Shown one piece after another: positions 31,557-42,931 of a stretch of 64,000 nucleotides of DNA. This stretch comes from Leptidea sinapis (Eukaryota > Arthropoda > Insecta > Lepidoptera > Pieridae), in contig NC_066279.1 of NCBI RefSeq assembly GCF_905404315.1, forward strand, positions 12,501 through 76,500. Reading direction: 5' to 3'. The notes beneath the pieces were generated by a model, which did no database searches, was not told the DNA's origin, and worked only from the letters and a program-made list of their open reading frames with translations. A program made the translations under genes and the position numbers. Numbering within the stretch: the stretch's first letter is position 1; every line of letters begins with the position of its first letter.

Positions 31557-31689
31557 AAGCAACTTATAAATTAGAAACTTCTGCTCACACTGTCCTAAAT
31601 TTAGTTACTGAATCAGTTACCATTTTGTCGCCGTCGTCGATGACTCCACACACCAAAAAATTCGCCTTTGCCTGGCCATTGGCTCAATT

Positions 31690-31965
31690 GAAATAGAAAG
31701 AAGAAAAAGAAGAACATGGATGGAGGAATATTTATAACTGCGCGGAAAGTTAGCAAACATGGACATTATGGGTGTTTTAGATCCAGCGGGCTTCAGAAAT
31801 TATCTACGAATGGATTCGAGATCGTTTGACATATTTTTCAATCTTCTGACACCTTTTATTCGAAAGCTCTTGCTTTTTTTATCCTACGAAACAGTATTAG
31901 TGCAAAAGAGAGATTGGTCATAACACTAACATTTATTGCAACAGGAAATTCATTTCAATTTTAAA
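31690..31965 (+). pseudogene. PIF/Harbinger transposase N-terminal relic
   Basis: Frame 1 (from about 31760) reads GVLDPAGFRNYLRMDSRSFD then IFFNLLTPFI. After a frameshift near 31870-31886 a second frame reads RNSISAKERLVITLTFIATG then NSFQF and a stop. Both match the N-terminal part of HARBI1-like nucleases (FxxYxRMsxxxFdxLLxLlxP, then ISxxERLaiTLrFLATGdSf). An upstream RRTWMEEYLYN piece fits the usual basic start. The catalytic DDE core is absent. Confidence 0.75.
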
Positions 31966-31999
31966 ATTCAATTCTTTATTATGCCAACCCCTGCTGACA

Positions 32000-33100
32000 A
32001 AAATTATCCCTGAAACTTATTGGGATACGAAGAGCTACGAGCGACTGAAATCATTATCTTAATTACACATTCCTAAATGCCTTTCTAATTAGGCTTCTAA
32101 ATGATTAAGTAAGTAACCATTCTTATTAATATAATATAAATCTTATTAATAACATTATATTATATTCTAAACTAAGGATGCTAGCTTGCTGAATGCGATT
32201 ATACTTGTCTAAATTCAGACGACTAAATTGAGAATTTAAGCTTAAGCTTAAGACAGACGGCCAGTCAAACGGACGGAAAGCGGAGTATAAGGATTCCCTA
32301 AAAAATGTAAGTATATGAAAGAAGCAGTGGAACATGTATAACAAAATTGAAATATTAACAATAAATTGAAAATTTAACTTTAAAGAAATTAGCATATAAA
32401 TTATTTCACAAAATATTCTTGATGAAAGGTTATCTAAATTAAAGAACATATTATTATACAATCTAAAAAACTAAATGGAAATAAAATTTGAAATAGTACT
32501 TTGATAAAACATTGTAACAATTCGCTCCAATTAGATACTGCAGGCGTAGTCGCAAAGTGCGGCACCTAATATTACGCCCAAGGGGGGGTACTCGAGCCAG
32601 TCTCGAACAATGTGACCTCCTTAATCTAAGGTAAACGAAGGGTTAAAAGCAAATAAACCAACTGACAATCGGATTTATAATATTACTAATTACTAATGTA
32701 AGGATAACGTTATAGAAAACTGGTTTTCTAAATCCAGCATTCTAGTTACCGAATTCAGATTTTTAGTAACATATAAAAATATATCTAATGAAAACGAGAT
32801 AATTATAATATAAGATAAGCAAAACAATTTAAGTTTAAATTATTTTTATTTTAAATTTTTGACTGTTTACAATGCTTTATTCCATTTATACTTCATTTTT
32901 TAAACACAATTGAATATGACACAATACTGTACAATTTGTATTACGTTGTAACTGAACACTGAACAAAAAATGTTTGTAAATTTCACTTGGAATGTAATAC
33001 TGTTCTGTAGAAGGAAACATAACTGACTAAATACGCAATAAATATATAATATAAAATTTCACTAATTAAAAACCTATTTTTTATTAAATATAATATATAA
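32000..33100. other. Mostly empty AT-rich stretch with one repeat fragment
   Basis: 32520-32640 shares CTCCAATTAGATACTGCAGG then CGTAGTCGCAAAGTG with 57140-57185. Nothing else is supported. Confidence 0.4.
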
Positions 33101-33120
33101 CAACTAACCGTTTTGAATGC

Positions 33121-33477
33121 TTAATACCTTCCGTAAATAGTAACAGTAAAATTCAATCCATAGCCTCTCTGGCTCTTCAGTTTGATTCTCACGAATCGTT
33201 GTCCAACACCACCGGCGGAGATCGTTGGGTAACCTCCAGTACCATCTCTATCGTTATCCTTGATATAGATAGATTTTATGTAGGCGTAGTTATGTTGTCC
33301 TGGGTCCGGGTATTCTAGTATGCTTGTTCGGACGATCAGAGGGAATCCATACTTGTATTCGTTGACTTTGTAGATGATGACGTCACCGTATGTAGCTTGG
33401 CCAAGGACGAGATCGTGACTCTGGCAGTTGGCCGCCGCGATGAGACACAACGATAGCGTAATGTATAGGAAGCGCAT
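33121..33477 (-). CDS. MBF2-family small secreted protein 3
   Basis: The start is taken as the Met at 33477 (MRFLYITLSLCLIAAANC, a typical signal peptide with a cut near ANC-QS); 33501 adds eight residues. Mature marks are HDLVLGQATYGDVIIYKV, FPLIVRTSILEYPD, SIYIKDNDRDGTGGY, SAGGVGQRFVRIKLKSQ and GLNFTVTIYGRY at the end. 118 residues, the typical family size, no extra tail. It is the closest relative in the window of the pseudogene at 38237-38581, with which it aligns codon for codon at the start. Function unknown. Confidence 0.87.
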   Translation of the reverse strand: MRFLYITLSLCLIAAANCQSHDLVLGQATYGDVIIYKVNEYKYGFPLIVRTSILEYPDPGQHNYAYIKSIYIKDNDRDGTGGYPTISAGGVGQRFVRIKLKSQRGYGLNFTVTIYGRY

Positions 33478-33501
33478 TTTCGTTCGTTTGTTCGTTAACA
33501 C

Positions 33502-35330
33502 TGAGGTGCTAATGATACTGTATTGTTTTAAATAGAAAATAATGGTGTTATGCAGTAGTGTGATAATGTTATTAGTTTATAAATTTCTTTTTAAAATTAC
33601 ATTACTTAATCATTATATTTTCTTGAAGTTTGCAACAAAATACACTTATATGTGGTCACAAAACAGAAGTTATATTAAATTACAAAATATCTTTTAAAAT
33701 TTCGAATATAATAATTTTTATATCAATGATACAATAGAACCATTTTGTGATAGTAGATGATGGTTGTGTAAATATTGTTAATTAATGGGAAATGAAGAAA
33801 TTAAAACCAAACCCATTTCTTCCAAACTTAGGTGTTATAACTTTAACCAACTTTATAATAATACTACCAACTTATTTGTTCAATCTCTCACTATGCATTC
33901 TTAGTAACATTAGTAGATTCTTCAATTTATTGTACGTACAAAATATTGTACAAGCACTTATCGATGCGAACTATCTGCGATAAAAAATTTGTATATCCTA
34001 TTATGTATTTTGCCATAAGAACTTACGTTTCAATGTAGCTCGATATTTATGTAAAGTAAGTTTATATTTTTGAAAAACCCTTTGATCGCTTTTCCTTAGG
34101 TTTTTTTTCTTATATTTTGTCACACTATTGTATAAAAGCATCCAAGCAAACATCAACAAAGGAACGATCCATATATCCATCATGCTCTAGACATGTCATA
34201 TGACGCCAGTGTCACGGCTCACAAACACGAACCTCCTTATTATGTACATATTATATTGCTGAAGCTGAAACAGTTTCTCGGAGGTTCTTATCAGCGCAAT
34301 TATTGTGAAATCGAGAACAAAGCAATTTTAATGGCGCGTTTAACATGCGATTTGCTCTCTTTTATGCAACCCTGGTAGCTGCTGCGTTGTTTTTGTTTAC
34401 AAATCTTGTCGTTTGAGTAAACGTTAATTTTGTTTGATATTCCTAATCATTCCATTTATCAATATTGTAATGGAGTTCAGTGATAGTTGTTCCAAATTAA
34501 AATTCTGATTATTCTGAATTTATTACAGAGAGAAGTTTAAAATTGGGTCAGCATTGAACACGGATTAATCTTTGTTGTTTGATGGAAACAGAAAGATATT
34601 TCACAACAGTTTTTTTTGTCAGTAAGCGCATCCTTAAAAAACGGCGATGGCTATTTTCTATATTTTTTTTCAATCATCTGAATTCTGGTACCTGAAAAGT
34701 TAGTATAAATATTGTTGGGCGAGTCCAAAACTTTAAGCATCAAAACAATACTGATAACAAAGCTTACATTGTACTATTCAATTACTTTATAAATGGTCCG
34801 ATACCAAACCCTTTGAATTGGACAGTTGGACACCACATGTCCACATTTATTGGTAAATAAAAATTTCAAGAGGGACTCTTATTACGTAGTATTTACATCC
34901 TCTTTGATGTTATTAAGACGTCACTATAATGGCGGCTCCCTTTTTGGCGCGATATTTATTTGTTTAAATTTTAAAACAATTTTTCTTAGCATAAAGTGGA
35001 TTAATTTTGACGAATTAAAAATACCATTTGGCTATCAAATCTTTACGATCATTTTTGAATATATTTAAAAAAAATTAAGAACAGCCTATTGATAGACTGA
35101 CCGAGAATATTTGTCACGATTATTTTCAAATAAACTTGGCCTTCAGGGACTGCACATTTAGTAGAATTTTCATATTCTTCAGATTACTCATTTCCGTTCG
35201 TTAAATGTATCAAATAGAAATGACGTAACCAGAAAGTATAAGTATTTATATACTTAGGTGTTATCAGTTCATGTTTTGTGCATGTTTCTAGAGAATTATT
35301 AGATTTTATGACGATACGTCACTCGAACGT
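33502..35330. other. No gene seen
   Basis: AT-rich sequence. Short open frames (33792-33983, 34001-34183, 34193-34378, 34826-35068) have no signal, domain or splice support. One copy of the 25-nt motif (34882-34906) lies here. Confidence 0.35.
34882..34906. repeat. 25-nt shared motif, copy 1
   Basis: Begins TTACGTAGTATTTACATCC and ends TCTTTG; identical at 38950-38974 and 43289-43313. Likely the end of a MITE. Confidence 0.7.
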
Positions 35331-35337
35331 TTAACTT

Positions 35338-35410
35338 AGTTGGGAGAACACTGGCACGGAACGCCAAAGGTCGTGCGGTCGAGCCCCGCATCGTTAATAA
35401 AATTTTGTCT
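35338..35410 (+). repeat. tRNA-derived SINE-like fragment
   Basis: TTAGTTGGGAGAACACTGGC resembles an A box region and GGTCGAGCCCCGC a B box, at about the right spacing, followed by an AT-rich tail. No convincing cloverleaf. Confidence 0.45.
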
Positions 35411-36222
35411 TCAAAGATTTTATTTGTTTCTAGAGAATTGTTAAGCACTTAGCTTAATTAATTAATTTTTTACAAGTGGCTTAAAACAGATAAAATTTGA
35501 CCATAATTAATTAAATATTGTACGATAGGTATCATAATAACGCCATTCGCTAAACAGTCTAATAACTATCAAATTGTTTTGTCCCTTTCTGTCAAACTTC
35601 ACTTGTCCTACTTATAAATCGGGAGCCTTTCTTTTGTTCAGTTATACTGCAAAAACTACTGAACCTATCGGAATAATACTTATACCATAAGATAGAGCGT
35701 GTTTGGTAGAATTGTTTAGTATATTATGATTTTTTGTTTATACGGAATATTTATGTTTGTACATAGAAAATACCTATATAATCGCAATACAAATAATTCA
35801 GTCAATGACATTTATTTACGTATGATAATTCATAAAATGCGCGGGGTAATTGACAGCAAGAATGTTTTCGATTTCAACTTTTGTTGTTATATTCTAGATA
35901 AATACATCACTTTAAAGTGCTTAACATTACGTCCTTGTACACTGGCTTGTTGCTTCCTTCCATAAAAAAAGAACGCATGTGTTCCAATGTCAATGTGTTT
36001 TTTTTTTCATGTATTAAGAGTATTTGTAACCAAAGCATAAGCTCATACAAAAATACATCAAACATTTTATTTACCCAATTACAAGTGTCAATGTGATAAG
36101 AAGTAACTCTAATTACTCTGTACTCTAATATCAGCGATTTCGATCAAAACAGCTGTCCTCAATCGTTTTTACACCACTAGGTATTTAATAACCAAAAAAT
36201 GTCGCGCTGTATAGAATACTAG

Positions 36223-36640
36223 CTGACCCGGCAAACGTTGTATTGCCATATAAAGTAATTAAAAAAAAAATCGATTCTCAGACCTACCAAATATATCGTA
36301 CGTAAAATTAACGTATTCGACTGCCATCTTGCAACCCTATGGCGGATCTGTGGATGGAATAGAATATTATAAAAATCGCGATACAAAAATAGGGGTTGAT
36401 CGTAGAGGGTTGAAAATTTAAGGTTGTATGTATTTTTTATGCTGTATCATAAAAAAAAAACAAAAAATGTTGTCAAAAAAAATAAAATAAAAATTTGCCC
36501 TTAATAGTTAGAGGGATGAAAATATGTTTTCCGATTCTCCACCCTATCCGATATGCACGCTAACATTCACGAAAATCGGTCGAGCCGTTTCGGAGGAGTT
36601 CAATTACTTACACCGTGACACGAGAATTTTATATACATAT
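36223..36640 (+). repeat. Lepidopteran 'AGCTGACCCGGCAAACGTTG' repeat, copy 1
   Basis: It starts AGCTGACCCGGCAAACGTTG and ends with CGGTCGAGCCGTTTCGGAGG, then AGTTCAA, ACACGAGAATTTTATAT. Copies at 45180-45780 (diverged) and 54678-54960. Confidence 0.7.
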
Positions 36641-36784
36641 AAGATATAATTAGAAGAACACTGCGTATTGTTTTCTTTTCTAGCTTAGTCAATTGAACCT
36701 TACGTTAAGGGGGTAAGGCTTAATTTGTATAAATAGATGTTTATATCTATGTTTATAGTTAAATCTACATATACACTGCTTTTT

Positions 36785-37075
36785 TTATGGAAATAAGGGA
36801 CCAGGCGAGCAGGACGTTCAGCTGATGGTAATTGATACGCACCATTACAATGCAGTGCCGCTCAAGTTTCTTGAAAAACCCAAAAATTCTGAGCGGCACT
36901 ACATTTGCGCTTGTCACCTTAAGACATAAGATGTTAAGTCTCAGATGCCCAGTAATTTCACTAGCTACTATTACTGTACATAACTGTGTTTTGGGAGTGA
37001 AGGGGCGCCCTTCAGACCGAAACATAGTTATGTTTACATATTACTGCTTCACGGCAGAAATAGGTGCCGACTATT
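36785..37075 (+). repeat. Dispersed repeat family X, copy 3
   Basis: Nearly complete unit, AAATAAGGGACCAGGCGAGC to GAAATAGGTGCCGA; the last ~40 bp are missing. The open frames on either strand here belong to the repeat. Confidence 0.8.
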
Positions 37076-37355
37076 TTTAAATTACTGTAAAAATAGTTTA
37101 TCATTTACCTATCATTGAAAACATTTATGTTATTATTATATTAGTAGAAATAAAAAAGAAACAACTAAAAAATTATTCCGCTCAAAAAGCAAATTACAGA
37201 CAAATTTCAATGACTATCATGGTATCAGATTCTTCTTTTCAGATTTTTATATTGTTTGTATTATTTATATAAAAATAAGCAAGATTTTTCAAAGTTTAGT
37301 ATATATTCTATTATCTCCTAGAAAAAAAACTCACAACACGACCTTTTTTGTGATA

Positions 37356-37390
37356 ATTAAAAACTCTTGCATGCAGCAAGAGTTTTTAAT
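37356..37390. repeat. Perfect 15-bp hairpin with 5-nt loop
   Basis: ATTAAAAACTCTTGC, loop ATGCA, GCAAGAGTTTTTAAT, with an outer CAACAC/GTGTTG pair (37334-37339, 37391-37396). Confidence 0.85.
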
Positions 37391-38236
37391 GTGTTGAAAT
37401 TTGAATGTACATACTTGACACAGTAGCAAAATTATTCTTGTATTCTGTATTTTGAGTACCTATATAACGTGTCTGTTGATGTTAGCTTTGATTGTTTAAT
37501 GCAATAGTGTGACAGGAGGAAAGAAGAAATCTTAAATCTTTTCACTAATGATAAAACTAATTTACGAAAATGTAGTTCACCAAAAAATCAGTATATACAT
37601 ATATAATATAATCAGTTACCCCCGGCAGCGCCCATTGAGTATATTACATGCAGTTTTAAGGAAGTGAACGACCCGCTTCACGTCGCCGCTGCAAGCAATG
37701 ACATTCAAGCGTTATACTCGCTTTATTAGCTTATATTATATATGTATATAAAAAAAGAAAATGTAATAACTTTAAATTTAAAATGAATAAATAAAAGAAA
37801 AAAAAAGGAGCAGACCTCCCGGTAACACGACCATCCTGCCACCACAATAGCGCCCGATCATGAGCATGACGCATGGGACAGCCATCGCCTCCCTCGACCA
37901 TATTTTACCACGTCGCCGCCACAAACAGTGGCATTTAAGAGAGCCTGACGATGCCTGCCACGAGAACTCTACCAAATAACAAAAAATAGTAAAGAGTATG
38001 TACTCACTTTGTAATTATTATTTACATTCCGTAAGCAATCTTAATCTCGAACTTATGTTAAGGGCGTTTGCCATTATTAAATTATTAACCGAATTATTAA
38101 AAAGAAAAGATTGTCACACTTCTGCATCACAATTATTTTCTACAAAAACGATACAGTGTCAGTTTCACTATTGCCACTATTGTTAACCCACTTACCTCGC
38201 TGTTAAGAAACCACGTTTAAGAACAAACGGTAGAGG

Positions 38237-38581
38237 ATGCGATTCCAATACTTAACCCAATTATTGTGCTTCCTCGCGTAGGCCAACTGCCGAATCCACG
38301 ATCTAATCCTCGGCAAAGTACCTCTGTACGGTGAACACATTATTTACGAAGTTTTTAAATATGGAATCCCTTTTATAGTCCGAACAAAGGCTATCGTATT
38401 CCCAGAAAAAGAACCACGTGTCATCACGTTTATAAAATGTATCTACATCACGGATGGAACTGGGAGTTTCGCAACGATAACAGAAGACGGTGTTGGATTC
38501 GGATTTGTTACTATCAAGCTTAAAAGCCAGAGAAGTTATGGAATGAAATTTACTATTACTATTTATGTATCATATTTTTAG
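38237..38581 (+). pseudogene. MBF2-family pseudogene (premature stop in signal peptide)
   Basis: It aligns codon for codon with gene 3 (33121-33477): ATGCGATTCCAATACTTAAC against its ATGCGCTTCCTATACATTAC. Codon 15 is TAG (38279-38281) where gene 3 has Ala; the remaining 99 codons are open to TAG at 38579, reading ANCRIHDLILG, IPFIVRTKAIVFPE, KCIYITDGTGSF, DGVGFGFVTIKLKSQ and GMKFTITIYVSYF. So one nonsense change is the only visible lesion. Alternatives: the TAG is a splice acceptor (tcctcgcgtag) of a gene with another first exon, or a read error. It is on the opposite strand from gene 3. Confidence 0.8.
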
Positions 38582-38949
38582 GGATGTCCTTTGTATTTTT
38601 TAATCCCACTGTAAGTATAATAGTTAAACTGTAGAATAAATAATTATGAATTTTATCACCTTTCAGTATTTGTATCAGGAGGTCTAAAATTGTAAGTTTA
38701 TTATGTTTCTAAAGTAAACCATTGTAATAATACCCTAATGATTAAATTCCGTAAAGTTCTTGGATATCTCTTTTTTTTTTAAATAGTATTGATACTCTTA
38801 GGGCTATCGATTATCAAACAATAAAATAATCTCACGAGCTAATTCAGTCTTAGTCAATTAATAAAAAAAAGAACTCCATTATCATGCACGCACATTATAG
38901 CGCTATAGAGGTGTAATTAAAAAAAAAATGGAATGTATTATTTATTACC

Positions 38950-38974
38950 TTACGTAGTATTTACATCCTCTTTG
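38950..38974. repeat. 25-nt shared motif, copy 2
   Basis: Identical to 34882-34906. Confidence 0.7.
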
Positions 38975-39778
38975 TTTATTACGTTCGTTTTTTGTACGAA
39001 ATCGACTTCCGAAATCGGGAAGTTCCATATGTCACTAGATTTCAGATACACCAAAATCGGAAGTGCCATACGGCACACTACGCCCTAACCAAGTTCTCTC
39101 TCATTTGGTTTATAAGATGTTTTATTTTGCATGATCTTATAGCTTGTTTCAATTGCTTTCTTATACACTCTCTCAAATCATTATAATTATACGCAATCTA
39201 ATAAAATAAAAAAGTAAAATAATACGCATTGACATACCGCGGCGCGGGGGCACTTGCCGATTTCGGAAGGTTAAAACTTCCTAATTTGACAAAAGTTGCA
39301 ATATATAACTAATTTTTTTAGTTAATAATAATCAAAACATAGATTTCGCATACGTACAAAGTAGAAGTGCATTTCATTAATAATTTATAATACTTTGTAT
39401 TTGAAAATGTATATTTTTGTTAATACAAAAATCGTTTTTACACTGAACTATTGGTGGGATAAGAGTGGGATAAGAGATAGGTAAAAGAGTAACCTACTAT
39501 ATACTAAGTGGTACTGCTAATGATGAAAATGCCACTTGTTATTATGAATAAAACTAGAATACTTTGGAATTAGAACTAATTAAGATGTGATCAGATTTTC
39601 TGCCATTTTTAGTTTTATTTTGGCTAACCTGCTACAATTTCACCATTTATAATTTTTCATTATGAAAACTACAAACGATTTTCAGAAAACCAAATTTTTT
39701 GTGTTGTTTTGTTCCTAAAAAGATTGTAATTTTGTAATAATATATAAGAATATGTGTATTAATTATTATTATACTAAG

Positions 39779-39947
39779 AATCACATTAAGGTTTTATAGG
39801 TAAGGAACCCCGGTGTGAGAACGATACCGATGATTTTAATAAATAGGCGCTTGTTAAAAAAAAAACAATTATTGTCATGGAAAATTTATTTCATGGAATC
39901 CACACCTGTCTCACATCTCACCTGAACTACCAGGAGAACATAAATAC
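39779..39947 (+). repeat. Local direct repeat, copy 1
   Basis: ~170 bp with GGTTTTATAGGTAAGGAACC, GATTTTAATAAATAGGCGCT, and CACACCTGTCTCACATCTCA. Repeated 600 bp downstream with a few changes; the last part recurs at 41120-41190 and, inverted, at 44490-44570. Confidence 0.85.
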
Positions 39948-40377
39948 AGTCTGGTAATCAATTTAAAGCTTTCTGATAAACTATATTTTTTGTTTTGTTT
40001 TGTGGTGCGGTTAGGTTCAGTAATTTTATTTTTGACTTAACTTAAGATGAATCTACCTACTATATAGTTACCTAAAATTAAGTTTATTTTTACTTCCTGA
40101 GAAAGTTAGATATAAAAATTCTAATTCGTTATTTATTCATTTTAAATTATTACTTTAATTTGATTTCTGAACGACGGGGGACACATCAAAGGAAAATCAA
40201 AATCGTTGTTTTTTATTTAATTCCGAGCATTTTCAAATTTATTCACCTTTTAAACCTTCTCTGGACTTCCACAATTAATTTAAGAACAAAATTTGCCAAA
40301 TCGGTCAAGCCATTCTTGAGTTTTAGCGAGACTAATGAACAGCAATTCATTTTATATCTATAGATTATAATACTAGA

Positions 40378-40548
40378 AATCACATAAGGTTTTATAGGTA
40401 AGGAACCCCGGTGTAAGAACGATACCGATGATTTTAATAAAGAGGCGCTTGTTAAAAAAACATTTTTTTTTTTCATGGAACATTTATATTTTCATGGAAT
40501 CCACACCTGTCTCACATCTCACCTGAAGTACCAGGAAAACATAAATAC
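40378..40548 (+). repeat. Local direct repeat, copy 2
   Basis: Direct repeat of 39779-39947 with a handful of substitutions and A-run length changes. Confidence 0.85.
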
Positions 40549-40681
40549 GAAGGTATGGTTTACCTTTTCAACAGAAATTTGTATTCACACAGCTACACTC
40601 CTCGTACTCTCGCACCTGTTTTGTAGGCACGTCTTATTTCTCACTGTTTAGCAATAAACGCGGTTAGTTTTGAGTTTTATT

Positions 40682-40760
40682 AACCGACTTCAAAAAGGAG
40701 GAGGTTCTCAATTCGTTTGGTGTATTTTTTTCATTCTTCTTTAGTTCGATGGGGAATAGT
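40682..40760 (+). repeat. 'ACCGACTTCAAAAAGGAGGAGG' repeat fragment
   Basis: Same family as 24622. Confidence 0.6.
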
Positions 40761-41409
40761 TGCCATTAGGTTCCATAAAAATTTGACATAGTTTTAATTT
40801 TTTGAACATTTTTGTTCAAGTGGATTAATAACAAATTAATCCTATGGCGATTAAAATTTTTTGCCTGTCTTTAAAAACTGTGTCAACTTGTTTTTTTTTT
40901 TGTAAATTACACTACCAATTGATTTAGGATACTTTCAGTTGAATATTTTTTGTTGTAAACCAATGAAATAACTAAAACATCACCGTAAACAAGGTCAAGG
41001 TCAGTCTAAGCGAGTCTTAAACCTAACCCTTTTGCCTTGGGACCTTGGTATATTTACCTGAAATCTAAAATCTTTAAAAGCGTGTTTTTCTTCATTCGTA
41101 AAGGTTTGACACCAATTTCTCACCTGTCTTACATCTCACCTTAACTACCAGGGGGACATAAACGCGGAGGTATGGTTTACCTGTTCTGTTTGTACGTACA
41201 TCGACATTCCGGGTACATAGTTATACCTGTTATATCAGCTCGCCTCATTTTATACTGCATAAGATAATGAACGATGAGGTTGGTATAATTAATTATTCCC
41301 TTAGCTAGAAAATAAAAAAAATAATTTGTGGGCAATTCAATCACGTTATTCTCGATCCATTTTGTGCTAGCAGGACGAGCATGCAGCATAGATAGGTTCT
41401 TCTTAGATT

Positions 41410-41609
41410 ATATATACGTATAGGTCTCTTAGACAACCGATAAAAACAGGCCAGGTTTAATACGTAAGTGTGCGTGACAAGCTACGTCTTACACTCGCGA
41501 TTGTTAGTGTTAGTGTGCGTGCATTGCTCAAAATGGAGGTTAACTCTAAACTCAATTTTTTTCGACGTTGTGACAGCTGTCATAGTATATCTAGACGTAT
41601 AAAATATAA
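41410..41609 (+). repeat. MITE-like repeat, uninterrupted copy
   Basis: About 200 bp with roughly inverted ends (TATACGTATAGGTCT at left, ATCTAGACGTATA at right). The inverted counterpart is split at 26320-27062. It lies 140 bp upstream of the first visible Wnt exon. Confidence 0.6.
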
Positions 41610-41744
41610 TCTAAGTTTACCTTATAATTAATTACGTTGTTCGACAGGCCCGTTTCAGAAGGTTTAGTGGGTATTAATTACTAATATGCCCATTGTTGCA
41701 CGAAACACGAACAATTTCACTCATATTTTTCAATTTTGTTGCAG

Positions 41745-41989
41745 CAACATGGGCTTACAAGACTTCGAAACGTGGTCCAACTTTTCTTTTACGAGGAAAT
41801 CTTGCTCAACGAGTCGGGGTCTCACAGCACACCAGCGTCGAACTTGCCGGAGACATTTAGACCACATGCCAACCGTTAGTGGAGGAGTCAGTATGGGTAT
41901 TGAAGAGTGCAAGCATCAGTTCAGGAGTCGGAGATGGAACTGCAGTATTAGAGAAGGTGGTCCTGTATTTGGAGCTTTGACTTTGATTG
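41745..41989 (+). CDS. Wnt ligand gene, coding exon a (N-terminal, first recognised)
   Basis: Secreted Wnt morphogen. The exon is flanked by acceptor ttgttgcag and donor g|gtatga; it enters with one base of a split codon and leaves in phase 1. It encodes NMGLQDFETWSNFSFTRKSC and onward, then LTAHQRRTCRRHLDHMP, GIEECKHQFRSRRWNCS and GPVFGALTLIG. QFRxRRWNCS is the Wnt signature. The signal peptide must lie in an upstream exon that I could not find. Together the six visible exons encode 331 residues. By memory the spacing and words (VFGxxLxIGSRETAF, ARPKxLxxDWxWGGC) are closest to Wnt5- or WntA-type; the exact subfamily is open. Confidence 0.92.
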
Positions 41990-42036
41990 GTATGATAAAG
42001 ATAAAAAGTTTTTAAAGTGAAAACTTCTTTAACGGA

Positions 42037-42322
42037 CGTTCCCAATACACTATATATATAGAGATAAATTACTACTTTCTTTCTGTCAGTAATTAGCTGT
42101 CAATAATCTGAGCTGTCCCAATATACCCGATAAGTCATTCTTATCGCCTTATATTGGGACGCGTGAATTGCAATGTCCATACAAACTTTATATCGCTGGT
42201 AAGCTATACGTCGTTCCATTGACAGACAGGTTGCACGGATAAGGTTAGCTACCGATAAGTTTATTGGGACAGATAGTTAAGATTTTTATCTCAAGTAAGA
42301 GATAGACTGAATATTGGGAACG
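42037..42322. mobile_element. MITE with CGTTCCCAATA terminal inverted repeats
   Basis: Perfect 11-bp ends CGTTCCCAATA (42037) and TATTGGGAACG (42312-42322). Inside are TGTCCCAATATACCCGATAA and ATTGGGAC words in both orientations. A second, partly lost copy is at 59428-59665. It sits 48 bp into the Wnt intron. Confidence 0.82.
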
Positions 42323-42443
42323 GCTGTAAGTGACCACTTTATCTTGAAGGTATAAAAGAAATTGAGTATAATTACTGGGAGTCACCCATAGGTCGTATTT
42401 TGACCATTGTTTAAATTTGCACCATAAAAAAAAATTGGCAGTG

Positions 42444-42931
42444 GTAGAGAATATCGATAGAAGTGAAAACTTAGAACCTTAAATATTGAAATTTACAATT
42501 TCATAATGCTTCATAACAATTAAATTATTAATTTCAATTTATTTTTAATAATATATTAATCCAACATAAATACTATTTCAACAATGCACAGTATAAACAC
42601 ATTGAACTTTTCACAAAATTCATTCAATTTCACTTATAAGACTGACATACACAGCACTAATGTTGTACATTACGTCATCAGTATAGCTACAAATATACTG
42701 TTATAAGCATTTCGGTGACGCGAACTCGTGAGATTTTACCCATCCAAAAAGTGTCCAACCACAGAGTGGGGATGGATACTTACGTGTCTTACTATATAAT
42801 ATATATTAATTATTTATTTTTCGAGTGCACCAGTCGTGAGCATGTCGGTGACGCGAATCCATAAGTTTTTCCCCTACCAAAAAGTGCCCAACGCGGCTAA
42901 GAAAGTTTTCACTTCAAAAAATAGTATCTAC
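42444..42931. mobile_element. MITE with GAAGTGAAAACTT terminal inverted repeats
   Basis: 13-bp perfect core GAAGTGAAAACTT (42460) and AAGTTTTCACTTC (42903-42915); outer GTAGA/TCTAC also match. Internal GGTGACGCGAA and AAAAAGTG(T/C)CCAAC words occur twice. A second copy in reverse order is at about 56000-56450 and a diverged fragment near 46890-46990. Confidence 0.78.

Noticed and set aside
36765..37080. Frames on both strands, about 80 residues
   Set aside because: They lie inside family X repeat copy 3; similar frames appear in other copies.
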